A stretch of DNA of 14,937 nt from an uncultured Prevotella sp. (GTDB lineage: Bacteria > Bacteroidota > Bacteroidia > Bacteroidales > Bacteroidaceae): assembly GCA_900770025.1 (NCBI GenBank), contig CAAGIW010000016.1, positions 1-14,937 on the forward strand, in the 5' to 3' direction. This document shows, piece by piece, positions 5,515 through 14,600 of the stretch (the stretch's first letter is position 1; every line of letters starts with the position of its first letter). Under the pieces are notes generated by a model that made no database searches, was not told where the DNA came from, and was given only the letters and a program-made list of their open reading frames with translations. The position numbers and the translations under genes were made by a program.

Positions 5515-7485
5515 ATGAAACAGTTTCTTGGAATGATGGCCTGTGTCCTGTGGATGCCGTGGATGATGGTGTCGGCAATGGGTGAGGCAGAAGTGACGTG
5601 CAGCAGTCCTGACGGCAACACCACCGTGTTTGTGCAGTTGACCAACGAGGGGGTGCCCCAATATCGTGTGGAACACAACCAGAGTGCCTATCTGCAATGG
5701 TCGCCGTTGGGCGTGAAGACCAACGTGGGCGACTATACCCGTGCGCTTAGTTTGAAGAAATCAGAGCAGCGCACCGTGGAAGACCACTATCGGCTGAGCA
5801 CCATCAAGAAGAGCGAGGTGGATGTGAATGCCTGCGAACTGACGCTGAGCTATGCCCTGAAGGGCAAACACGTGATGGACATCATCTTCAGGGTGGCCAA
5901 CCACGATGTGGCATACTGCTACCGACTGCTGCCTGTGGGGCATCGCACCAGTTGTGTGGTGCGGGGCGAAACAAGCGGCTTTGTCATGCCCCAGGGCACC
6001 ACTTCTTTCCTCTGTCCGCAGGCGGCGGCCATGAGCGGATGGGAGCGCACCATGCCAAGTTATGAAACAGAATATGCCTTTGATGATGCCATCGGAAAAA
6101 ACGGCCGTGGCTTTGGCTACACCTTCCCCTGTCTGTTCAGGGTGGCACTGCCGCAGGGCAAGCAGGGATGGGTGCTCATCTCTGAGACGGGAGTGGATGG
6201 CAGCTACTGTGCATCGCATCTTGCCGGAGCGCAGGGCGGAAAGTATAGCATCGCCTTCCCCATGCCCGACGAGTGCAATGGATGGGGCAGCTCGGAGCCC
6301 ATCATGTCGCTTCCGGCCACCACTCCGTGGCGCACCATCACGTTGGGAAGCACCCTGCAGGCGGTGGTGGAAACCACAGTGCCCTACGATCTGGTGCAGC
6401 CCAAATACAAGGCCTCTAAGGAATATGCCTACGGCAAGGGCACATGGAGCTGGATTATCCGCATGGACAAGAGTTGCAACTATGACGAACAGAAGGAATA
6501 TATCGACTTTGCGGCAGCCTTGGGCTATCGCTCTGTGCTGGTGGATGCCCATTGGGACACGCAGATAGGTTATGAAAAAATGGAAGAACTGGCTGCCTAT
6601 GCCGCTGCAAAAGGGGTGGGCCTGTTTCTGTGGTACAACTCTAACGGAGTGTGGAACGATGCTCCGCAGGGGCCACGACAGAAGATGCACCACTATAGAG
6701 TGAGGCAGCAGGAGATGGCATGGATGCAGAAGCATGGCATACTGGGCATCAAGGTGGATTTCTTTGGAGGCGACAAGCAGTGCATGATGCAACTCTATGA
6801 GGATATACTGACCGATGCCAACGACTATGGTCTGCAGGTGATTTTCCACGGATGCACCCTGCCCCGAGGCTGGGAGCGCATGTATCCCAACTATGTGGCA
6901 AGCGAAGCCGTGCTGGCAAGCGAGAATCTGTATTTCCAACAGCACTTCTGCGACCACGAGGCCGCCAATGCCACCATGCACACCTTTGCACGAAATGCCG
7001 TGGGAAGCATGGATTTTGGAGGGTCGGCACTCAACAAACGCTATCATCAGAGCAACCAAAAGGGCAGCATACGCCGCACTTCTGATGTGTATGCCTTGGC
7101 CACCGCAGTGCTTTTCCAGAGCTCGGTGCAGCACTTTGCCTTGGCTCCCAACAACCTGCAGGATGCTCCGCAGTGGGCAATGGACTTTATGAAGCAGGTG
7201 CCCACCACGTGGGATGAGGTGAGATTCATCGACGGTTATCCTGGAAAATATGCCCTGCTGGCACGCCGACATGGCAATATGTGGTATGTGGCGGGGGTGA
7301 ATGCACAGGAGAAAGAGGTGGTAAAGACCATCACGCTGCCTGGGGCTCCGGCACGCCGACAGGTGATGATGTATGCCGACGATGCAAAACTGCAGGGCAC
7401 TGTGAAACAGATGAAGACCAACAGTAAGGGCGAGGTGAAAGTGATCATCCCCAAAAACGGCGGTGTGGTGGTAGTGCTGCAATGA
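5515..7485 (+). CDS. GH97 family glycosidase, retaining-type (alpha-galactosidase-like)
   Basis: This 656-residue exported enzyme has the three-part build of GH97: an N-terminal beta-sandwich (about 25-290), a (beta/alpha)8 catalytic barrel (about 305-570) and a small C-terminal beta domain (about 575-656). A signal peptide covers about residues 1-22; the Cys at 10 is not in a lipobox, so a soluble periplasmic enzyme is likely. GH97 contains inverting alpha-glucosidases (SusB type, with a Glu base) and retaining alpha-galactosidases with an Asp nucleophile. Here Asp415 in GIKVDFFGGD sits where the retaining group has its nucleophile, and Glu464 or Glu470 in VASEAVLASE is the likely acid/base. 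This favours alpha-galactosidase or related activity (for example beta-L-arabinopyranosidase) over starch hydrolysis. It leads a unit with the GH95 gene 52 bases downstream. No SusC/SusD genes are nearby. Confidence 0.93.
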   Translation: MKQFLGMMACVLWMPWMMVSAMGEAEVTCSSPDGNTTVFVQLTNEGVPQYRVEHNQSAYLQWSPLGVKTNVGDYTRALSLKKSEQRTVEDHYRLSTIKKSEVDVNACELTLSYALKGKHVMDIIFRVANHDVAYCYRLLPVGHRTSCVVRGETSGFVMPQGTTSFLCPQAAAMSGWERTMPSYETEYAFDDAIGKNGRGFGYTFPCLFRVALPQGKQGWVLISETGVDGSYCASHLAGAQGGKYSIAFPMPDECNGWGSSEPIMSLPATTPWRTITLGSTLQAVVETTVPYDLVQPKYKASKEYAYGKGTWSWIIRMDKSCNYDEQKEYIDFAAALGYRSVLVDAHWDTQIGYEKMEELAAYAAAKGVGLFLWYNSNGVWNDAPQGPRQKMHHYRVRQQEMAWMQKHGILGIKVDFFGGDKQCMMQLYEDILTDANDYGLQVIFHGCTLPRGWERMYPNYVASEAVLASENLYFQQHFCDHEAANATMHTFARNAVGSMDFGGSALNKRYHQSNQKGSIRRTSDVYALATAVLFQSSVQHFALAPNNLQDAPQWAMDFMKQVPTTWDEVRFIDGYPGKYALLARRHGNMWYVAGVNAQEKEVVKTITLPGAPARRQVMMYADDAKLQGTVKQMKTNSKGEVKVIIPKNGGVVVVLQ

Positions 7486-7537
7486 GACTCTTCATCATAT
7501 ATAATAAGAAAAGATTCCCAAAAACAAGAAGAATATT

Positions 7538-10009
7538 ATGAAACAGACAATGAGATGGACAGCCATGCTGTGGCTACTGTGTGTGATGACGAGTGTGAAT
7601 GCCGCACGTTCCCAAAAACTATGGTATGCCTCGCCTGCCAAGATATGGTTGGAGGCACTGCCTGTGGGCAACGGATTCTTGGGCGGTATGGTGTATGGTC
7701 ATCCCAACAACGAGGTGATTCAGTTGAACGAAGGCACCTTCTGGTCGGGAAGTCCCTATGAGAACAACAGCGAGGAGTCGCTTGCCCTGCTGCCCAAGGT
7801 GAGACAACTGATATTCGATGGAAAGGAGAAGGCGGCGCATTCTGTCATACAGAAGGGCTTCTTCCCTGGACCTTTTGGTATGCGTTTCTTGCCGCTTGGC
7901 TATCTGAGGGCAGATTTCGGCGATGCTCCCTATACGGATTATTACCGCGAACTGAGCCTGAATGATGCCGCCGTTTCGGTGAAATACACACAGCAGGGCG
8001 TGCAATACACTCGCACCACCTATGCGTCGCAGGCTCATCGGGTGATGGTGACACAGATAGATGCCTCGCAGAAAGGGGCGCTCGGCTTTGAACTCTCGTT
8101 CGACAGCGCAATGCCCTACGAGGTGGTGGAGGCGCTGAACTGTGGCAAACCGGCACAGCAGGGGGCTTTGTTGCGCACCCGTGTGAAAGGAGTGGAGCAG
8201 GAAAATACCCCCGGAAAGATAGTGGCTGAGTGCCTGACCAAGGTGGTGAGCGACGGATTGGTGACGGTGGCCAATGGGAAGATACAGGTGTCTAAGGGCA
8301 CTTATGCCACCATCGTGTTCACCGCAGCCACCAATTACGTGAACTACCACGACATCAGTGGCGATGCCTATGGCCGTTGCTTGCAGGCATTGAAGTCGGT
8401 GGAGGGCATGACCTACAAGCAGATGATCAAGGCACATCAGGAGAAATACAGGCAACAGTTCGACCGTGTGCAGCTTTCTTTGCCCACTTCGCCGCAGTCG
8501 GAATGGGAAACCCACAAGCGCGTGGAGGCATTCAAGGGCGGCAGCGACATGGATCTGGTGGCTCTGATGTTCCAGTATGGCCGCTATCTGCTCATCTCTT
8601 CCTCCCAACCGGGCGGCCAACCTGCCAATCTGCAGGGCATCTGGAACGACAAAATCAAGGCTTCCTGGGACAGCAAATATACCATCAACATCAACACAGA
8701 GATGAACTACTGGCTCAGTGATGTGGGCAATATCGGTGAAACTCAGATGCCGCTGTTCGACATGCTGGCTGACCTGAGCGTTACGGGGGCACGCACTGCC
8801 CAGCAGATGTATAACTGCAGGGGATGGATGGCGCACCACAACACCGACCTGTGGCGCATTGCCGGACCTGTGGATGGTGCCACCTGGGGCATGTTTCCCA
8901 ACGGCGGCGCATGGCTGGCCACGCATATATGGCAGCACTACCTGTTTACCGGCGACAAGGAATTTCTGAAAAAGTGGTACCCAGTGATGAAAGGCACTGC
9001 CGACTTCTATATGGATTATATGCAGAAACATCCCAAATATGGGTGGCTGGTGGTCGTTCCTTCTGTCTCGCCCGAGCATGGTCCCAAGCGCACGGGCACC
9101 TCTATCACGGCAGGATGCACCATGGACAACCAGATTGTGTTTGATGCCTTGACCAACACACTGAGGGCTACCGAAGTGCTGGGACGTGAAGCCAAATACC
9201 AGACACGCCTGATGAACACCATAGAAGCACTGCCCCCGATGCAGATAGGACGCTATGGACAACTGCAGGAATGGCTGGAAGATGGGGATGACCCTAAGAG
9301 TCAGCACCGCCACATCTCTCATCTGTATGGGTTATATCCCTCCAATCAGATCTCTCCCTTTACCCAGCCGCAACTCTTTGCAGCCGCAGCCACCACCTTG
9401 AAGCAGCGTGGCGACCTGGCCACGGGCTGGAGTTTGGGATGGAAAACAAACTTCTGGGCGCGTATGCTCGATGGCAATCATGCCCTGCTAATCATCTCTA
9501 ACATGCTGAATCTGCTGCCTTCGGATGCAAAAGCCAAGGAGCATCCCGACGGAAGAACCTATCCCAACCTGTTTGATGCCCATCCGCCTTTCCAGATAGA
9601 CGGCAATTTTGGTGTGGCTGCAGGTGTGGCCGAGATGCTGTTGCAGAGCCATGACGGTGCCGTTCACCTGTTGCCTGCACTGCCAGAGGCGTGGAACACC
9701 GGCGAGGTGAAGGGATTGCGTGCCCGTGGAGGCTTTGTGGTGGATATGAAATGGAATGACGGAAAACTGGAGAAAGCGGTCATTCGCTCCACTGTGGGCG
9801 GTGTGCTCAGGGTGCGTTCCTATACTCCGCTCAAGGGACTGAAACCCGCTTCGGGCGAATGTCCCAATGCCTTGTATGCCCCTGCGAGCATCAAGCAGCC
9901 GTTGGTGTCGGGAGAATTTAAGGGCTATGCGGCCCCTCTGTCCTCTCCCCGCAAGGTGTATGAATATGATATAGAAACCAAGAAGGGCGGTACCTATACC
10001 ATTCGGTAA
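7538..10009 (+). CDS. GH95 family glycosidase (alpha-L-fucosidase / alpha-L-galactosidase type)
   Basis: This 823-residue exported enzyme uses an inverting mechanism. A signal peptide spans about 1-22 (ending SVNA). An N-terminal beta domain (about 25-290) begins LWYASPAKIWLEALPVGNG, typical of GH95. An (alpha/alpha)6 barrel (about 330-700) and a C-terminal beta domain follow. The expected catalytic set is present: Asn384 and Asn386 in NINTEMNYW, which activate Asp688 in FQIDGNFG as base, and the acid Glu513 in SVSPEHGP. Family activities include alpha-1,2-L-fucosidase, alpha-L-galactosidase and alpha-galactosidase, and the sequence alone does not decide among them. Its length matches the family. 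The 52-base gap to the GH97 gene and the shared strand suggest one transcript. The stop is only 2 bases from the end of the convergent kinase gene, with no terminator visible. Confidence 0.95.
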   Translation: MKQTMRWTAMLWLLCVMTSVNAARSQKLWYASPAKIWLEALPVGNGFLGGMVYGHPNNEVIQLNEGTFWSGSPYENNSEESLALLPKVRQLIFDGKEKAAHSVIQKGFFPGPFGMRFLPLGYLRADFGDAPYTDYYRELSLNDAAVSVKYTQQGVQYTRTTYASQAHRVMVTQIDASQKGALGFELSFDSAMPYEVVEALNCGKPAQQGALLRTRVKGVEQENTPGKIVAECLTKVVSDGLVTVANGKIQVSKGTYATIVFTAATNYVNYHDISGDAYGRCLQALKSVEGMTYKQMIKAHQEKYRQQFDRVQLSLPTSPQSEWETHKRVEAFKGGSDMDLVALMFQYGRYLLISSSQPGGQPANLQGIWNDKIKASWDSKYTININTEMNYWLSDVGNIGETQMPLFDMLADLSVTGARTAQQMYNCRGWMAHHNTDLWRIAGPVDGATWGMFPNGGAWLATHIWQHYLFTGDKEFLKKWYPVMKGTADFYMDYMQKHPKYGWLVVVPSVSPEHGPKRTGTSITAGCTMDNQIVFDALTNTLRATEVLGREAKYQTRLMNTIEALPPMQIGRYGQLQEWLEDGDDPKSQHRHISHLYGLYPSNQISPFTQPQLFAAAATTLKQRGDLATGWSLGWKTNFWARMLDGNHALLIISNMLNLLPSDAKAKEHPDGRTYPNLFDAHPPFQIDGNFGVAAGVAEMLLQSHDGAVHLLPALPEAWNTGEVKGLRARGGFVVDMKWNDGKLEKAVIRSTVGGVLRVRSYTPLKGLKPASGECPNALYAPASIKQPLVSGEFKGYAAPLSSPRKVYEYDIETKKGGTYTIR

Positions 10010-10011
10010 GC

Positions 10012-11556
10012 CTATGCTTCTGCTTCTGCCTCCAACACTTGTCTGATACCCTGTTCACGGTGCTCTATGCGCACCTCAATGCCAAACTTTTGGTGCAGGT
10101 GTTCAGCCAAGTGTTGGGCGCTATATACACTGCGGTGCTGTCCTCCTGTGCATCCGAAGCAGAACATCAGTGAGGTAAAGCCGCGCTGAATGTAGCGGCG
10201 CACGTGGGCATCGGCCAGTTTATAAACGCTTTCTAAAAAGGTAAGTATCTCGCCATCGTCTTCTAAAAAGCGTATCACAGGCTCGTCCAAACCAGTCAGT
10301 TGCTTGTAGGGTTCATAGCGTCCGGGGTTGTGTGTGCTTCTACAGTCAAACACATAGCCGCCACCGTTGCCGCTTTCATCGGCAGGGATGCCCTTTCGGT
10401 AGGAGAAACTGAACACTTTCACCACCAAGGGACCCTTGCCGTCGTATTTTGAAAAGGTGGCAGGACCGTCTTGGGGATGTGCATGATACACATTGTTGTC
10501 GGTGGTTTTGTAGCCGTCGGAGCGGTTTTGTGCCGGCTGTTCTATCTGTGCAAACTGCGGCAGTTCGGTAAGTCTCTGCAGCATCTCCATCATGTAGGGA
10601 TAGGGGAAGCAGTTCAACTTCAGCAGTTCGCGCAGGTTCTGTATGGCTGGCGGTATGGATTGGATGAAATGTTTCTTCTGTTCAAAGTATCCTCTGAAGC
10701 CGTATGCCCCCAGAACCTGAAGGGTGCGGAAGAGAACAAACTGGCTAAGCCTATCTACAAAATGGCGCACCGAGGGCACTTCGGTATAGTTTTTCAGTGC
10801 TTCATAGTATTCCAAAACCAGTTCACGGCGCAGTTTGTTGGGATATTTGGCCGAGGCTTGCCACAGGAACGACGCCACATCGTAGTAGAAGGGACCCTTT
10901 CTTCCGCCCTGAAAGTCGATGAAATAGGGATTGCCTTTGGCATCAAGCATCACGTTGCGTGCCTGAAAGTCGCGATACAGAAAGGCATCGCTGCTCTCCG
11001 AGGTAAGCTCTTTGGCAAAGAGATGGAAGTTGGCTTCTAACTTCAGTTCATGGAAGTCGAGCTCAGTGGCTTTCAGAAAGCAGTATTTAAAGTAGTTGAG
11101 GTCGAACAGCACGCTGTTCTTGTCAAACTCCGGTTGCGGATAACATTGGCTGAAGTCCAGTCCTTCGGCACCCCTTATCTGCATGTTGGGCAGTTGTCGG
11201 ATAGTGTTGACCAGCAGTTTCTTTTCCTGTACGTTGTATCGCCCGCCGGCTTCTCGTCCGCCGTGGAGTGCACTGAAGAGTGAGGTGGCCCCCAAATCGG
11301 TTTGCAGATAGCGCAGTTCATCGTTGCTCACTGCCAGTATCTGTGGCACGGGCAACCGTTTCGATGCAAAGTGTCTGCTCAGATATACAAAGGCGTGGTT
11401 TTCGTCTCTGCTGGTGCCTATCACGCCAATCATGCTGCTGCCATTGGCTGCCCACAGGCGGTAATACACGCGGTTGCTCCCTGCTCCCTCTAATTGTTGC
11501 AGGTGGGCAGGGGCGCTTCCCGTATAGTCTTGATAGAGTTTTAATAGTTGTTGCAT
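10012..11556 (-). CDS. AmgK-like sugar kinase fused to a RapZ C-terminal domain
   Basis: This 514-residue cytoplasmic protein joins two domains. Residues about 5-330 form an aminoglycoside phosphotransferase-like kinase: GAGSNRVYYRL (24-34) is the nucleotide loop, LYRDFQARNVML carries catalytic Asp196 and Asn201, and FIDFQGG carries metal-binding Asp214. The RDFQARN/IDFQ/GPFYYD pattern resembles AmgK, the anomeric kinase that makes MurNAc-1-phosphate or GlcNAc-1-phosphate. After a linker (about 335-370), residues about 371-510 match the C-terminal domain of RapZ, with YVFDCRSTHNPG, TGLDEPV and FGCTGGQHRSV (467-477). In E. coli that domain binds glucosamine-6-phosphate and the small RNA GlmZ. 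The Walker-type N-terminal domain of RapZ is absent, replaced by the kinase. The gene lies 73 bases after DUF4450 on the same strand with no clear promoter of its own. Substrate and regulatory role are inferred. Confidence 0.9.
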   Translation of the reverse strand: MQQLLKLYQDYTGSAPAHLQQLEGAGSNRVYYRLWAANGSSMIGVIGTSRDENHAFVYLSRHFASKRLPVPQILAVSNDELRYLQTDLGATSLFSALHGGREAGGRYNVQEKKLLVNTIRQLPNMQIRGAEGLDFSQCYPQPEFDKNSVLFDLNYFKYCFLKATELDFHELKLEANFHLFAKELTSESSDAFLYRDFQARNVMLDAKGNPYFIDFQGGRKGPFYYDVASFLWQASAKYPNKLRRELVLEYYEALKNYTEVPSVRHFVDRLSQFVLFRTLQVLGAYGFRGYFEQKKHFIQSIPPAIQNLRELLKLNCFPYPYMMEMLQRLTELPQFAQIEQPAQNRSDGYKTTDNNVYHAHPQDGPATFSKYDGKGPLVVKVFSFSYRKGIPADESGNGGGYVFDCRSTHNPGRYEPYKQLTGLDEPVIRFLEDDGEILTFLESVYKLADAHVRRYIQRGFTSLMFCFGCTGGQHRSVYSAQHLAEHLHQKFGIEVRIEHREQGIRQVLEAEAEA

Positions 11557-11607
11557 GTATGATGGTGAGGCATGGCCCTTCTTGCCTGCCTGTTCTTGCT
11601 GATTGTA

Positions 11608-11646
11608 GGGGTTATTTTGTTTGCAGGGGTTATTCTGTTTGCAGGG
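11608..11646 (-). repeat. 18-base tandem duplication spanning the DUF4450 stop codon
   Basis: GGGGTTATTTTGTTTGCA (11608-11625) is followed directly by GGGGTTATTCTGTTTGCA (11626-11643), with one mismatch. Read on the minus strand, each unit encodes LQT(E/K) and then TAA. The gene therefore stops in the first unit met (11630-11632) and a second in-frame TAA lies 18 bases on. It looks like a small in-frame duplication of the gene's tail. Confidence 0.8.
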
Positions 11647-14600
11647 TAACAGCCATCAGTCCCACTACCACATCGTTGGAAAGGGTGCGCAGGGTGATGC
11701 TTTTCAGTGCCTTGTCTGCTTGCAGGGGCATCCTGAGTATCTGTGCGGCACCTCCCGGGATGGGCCGACCATATACTCCCTTGATGTGCAAGGCGGCTCC
11801 AAGGTCGCGCCCTGTCAGCGGGGCAGGCGTGTCATTGGCCTGTGTGGTGGGTGCAGCCAGGTTCAGACACACGCGCATGGGGCGGGGAGTGGCTGTGCAG
11901 AATGCCTTGCCGTCGATGAAGTAGTCCTGCTCAATGGGGCACCAGTTGTCTGGATTCACCAAGGAAAGTGTGGTGGCACTGCCATCTTTATAGGTAATGG
12001 TGACAATGGCATTGGCTATTCTGCTCTGCATGTGGTTGGTGCTTCCAGCCATCAACAGACAGGCGTAGCGGGCTTTCCCCTTGAGAGGAATGGTGATACT
12101 GTCGGGATAGTTGTCCCACAGCGATGTGTAGGCGATATTATTGCCCTTGGCAAATGAGCGGAAGGGGATGCCGGCCACACTGATATGGTTGCCCTTGACC
12201 ATCGTTCGGAACAGCGAGTCGTTGATTTCTGCCGTCAGGTCTGGATGGCACCACTCGCCGATGCCCTGCGTGGGCAGTTGCAGTGTGGTGTAGGGTGGGC
12301 GTGGCGTTAGGTACTGGTTACGGTAGATGTCGCTCACGCCTGCGTTCATGGCTTTGTCTATGTTCACCGTCTTGAATTTTGCCTTGCCAGCCTCTGCATC
12401 GTCAGAGGGCAGTGAGGTGCCCATGTCGGTTGCTGTTGCAGTAGTGGCTTTGGTAAGAGGCATCATGGGGAGAACAGACTTCTGCGGTATATCCTTCACC
12501 ACGATGGTTTGCGTGTGATTGGTATTGCCCTCATAGGTGCGGAAGATACCTTGTCCCACGTGCCGCTTCACCACAATCTTCAGAGGCTGTGCAAAGTTCT
12601 GTGTTATCTCATAGATGTGCTTTCCGTCCTTTTTCCGGTAGGTATAACTCAGGTAGGGTGTGCTTACCGAGGCGCTGTCCCATGTGGCGGGGAAGCCCGG
12701 GCGGATGACACACTCGCCGTAGAGCGCATCGGGCACGATGCCAAACAGACCTTGCAACAGTGTGCGTGCCGATATGCCGATGCAGTCGCCGAAGTCGCGA
12801 TAGCATTCGCCTCGGGCGGCATCGTAATAAGATATCTGGCCAAAATTGCCCGGACAGGCCCCATAATACATCTGATCCATGATGTTGGCCATCATCAGTC
12901 GGTAGCCCTCTTCGGCCCGTCCTGCCTCAAAATAGGCCAGTGCGGTGTGCATCACCTCGGCGGCTGCCACGTTGTTGATGCTCCATGAGTAGGGCAGCCA
13001 GTTGGACGTGGCGATGGTCTGCAGTCCGCTGTCTTCCACGTCGATGTGGGGAATGTGGTGGGTCACGTAGTCGGTGGCCTGATAGGCCTGCTGTGACGAA
13101 CATGCACCACAGTCAATCGGGGTATATATCGACCACAGGGCGGCACTCTCGTGCAGGCGTTTCAGTCCCATCAGGTCCTGATGTTCTGCCCAGTGTCCCT
13201 TGTCTTTCAGCCACAAACGACTGTTCATTGCCTTCAGTATGGCGTCAGCCTCTTGCTGGTAGGGCGTGCCGTCTTCGCCAATCAGCTGGGCAATGCGTGC
13301 CACCAGTTTGTTGGCTCTGTAGTTGTATGCCGATGAATGTGTCACCGCACCGCCGCTGTAGTAGAGTGCATCGCTGGCCCAGATGCAGCAATAAGCATCA
13401 TACAGATGGTCGTTGTCGGGGTCGAAGTTGCGCTTCTCCCATGCCAAATGCTTGGTCAGCACGGGCCACATCTTGCGCATGTATGCCGTGTCTGCGTTGT
13501 AGCAGAAGTGCCACAGCAGCTCGTCAACATAGTTCAGGTTCATGTCGTAGTGGTGCATCTGGTCGTTGCGCTCAGGGTTTCGGCAGATGTAACCGTTGCT
13601 ATACATCTGTGTGCCCCATTTCTTTTCGGCGCGGGCCAGGTGCATCTTGGGGTCGTTGTTGGGGTGCGGCAGAGTGGGGGGCACGTTGGTCACCTGACTC
13701 TTGGCATAGGCATCGAAGTGGGAGCGGGCGCGGTCGTTCCATCCCAATACGTCGCCTAAATATGCGGCACGCCATCCGGCAAGGGGCATACGCCATCCGA
13801 TGCAGCCGTGCAGCCATGTCTTGCCGTCCCAGTCGCCGTCGGCGGCAAAGGTGAGGGCGGCACCCAGCGTGTTGATGTGCGGGTCGGGGGTGCTGAATGC
13901 GATGCGGTTGGTGAGTTGGGCATTGTATTCCTGCGCCTGTTTGCACAGCGCTTCGGCCTCTTGATAGGTGATGTTTGCCGCCTCGTTGTTCTTCACCACC
14001 ACGTAGCAGATGCCCTTCGATGCTCCGTTGATGGCAGGTGTCTCCACCAATCCTTCATCGCCGGGTGCAGGTTCAAATATGCCTGCGGGGTCGGCACCGA
14101 TGTCTCCGTTGCGCCTTATCTTCTTTCCTGCGATGTTGCAGATGCGTGTTTTGAGGGTAAAGTCGCCGATGGGCTCGCCCAGCTTTCCTGTTTTCCTGTC
14201 TATCCAGTTGAAGGCAAAGAGCGCACCCTCCTCATGGGGCAGTGCGATGACGCCCATGCTCAGGATTCCTTTGCCCATGTTGTCCCAGCGCTTGTCGCGC
14301 AGTTGATACTGACGGGTGCCCTTGTGGTAGATGGCCTCGCAGGTGTCGGTTTGCTCTAAAGGCACGCCGTTCAGCGTGAAGCGCAGACTTCTGTGTTTCC
14401 CTTTCTTGAACAGTGCGAAGATGGGGCGGTCGCTTGTTTCTACACGAAAGTCAGTGTGACTGCCGTATAATGCACGCGTAAAGCGGTTCTCGCCGTTGAA
14501 GCAATAGAAGCCTTGGGCTGTGGGATGGTATTGGAGCGTGCGTTTCACACCCCGTTTGTCCTCATTGTTGGATTTTGATTCGATGAAATCGCCTATCATC

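Noticed and set aside
5761..7482. Long antisense frame opposite the GH97 gene, and a similar one at 7619-9322 opposite GH95
   Set aside because: Both mirror codon bias of real genes, show His/Gly-rich nonsense composition and lack start-site signals.
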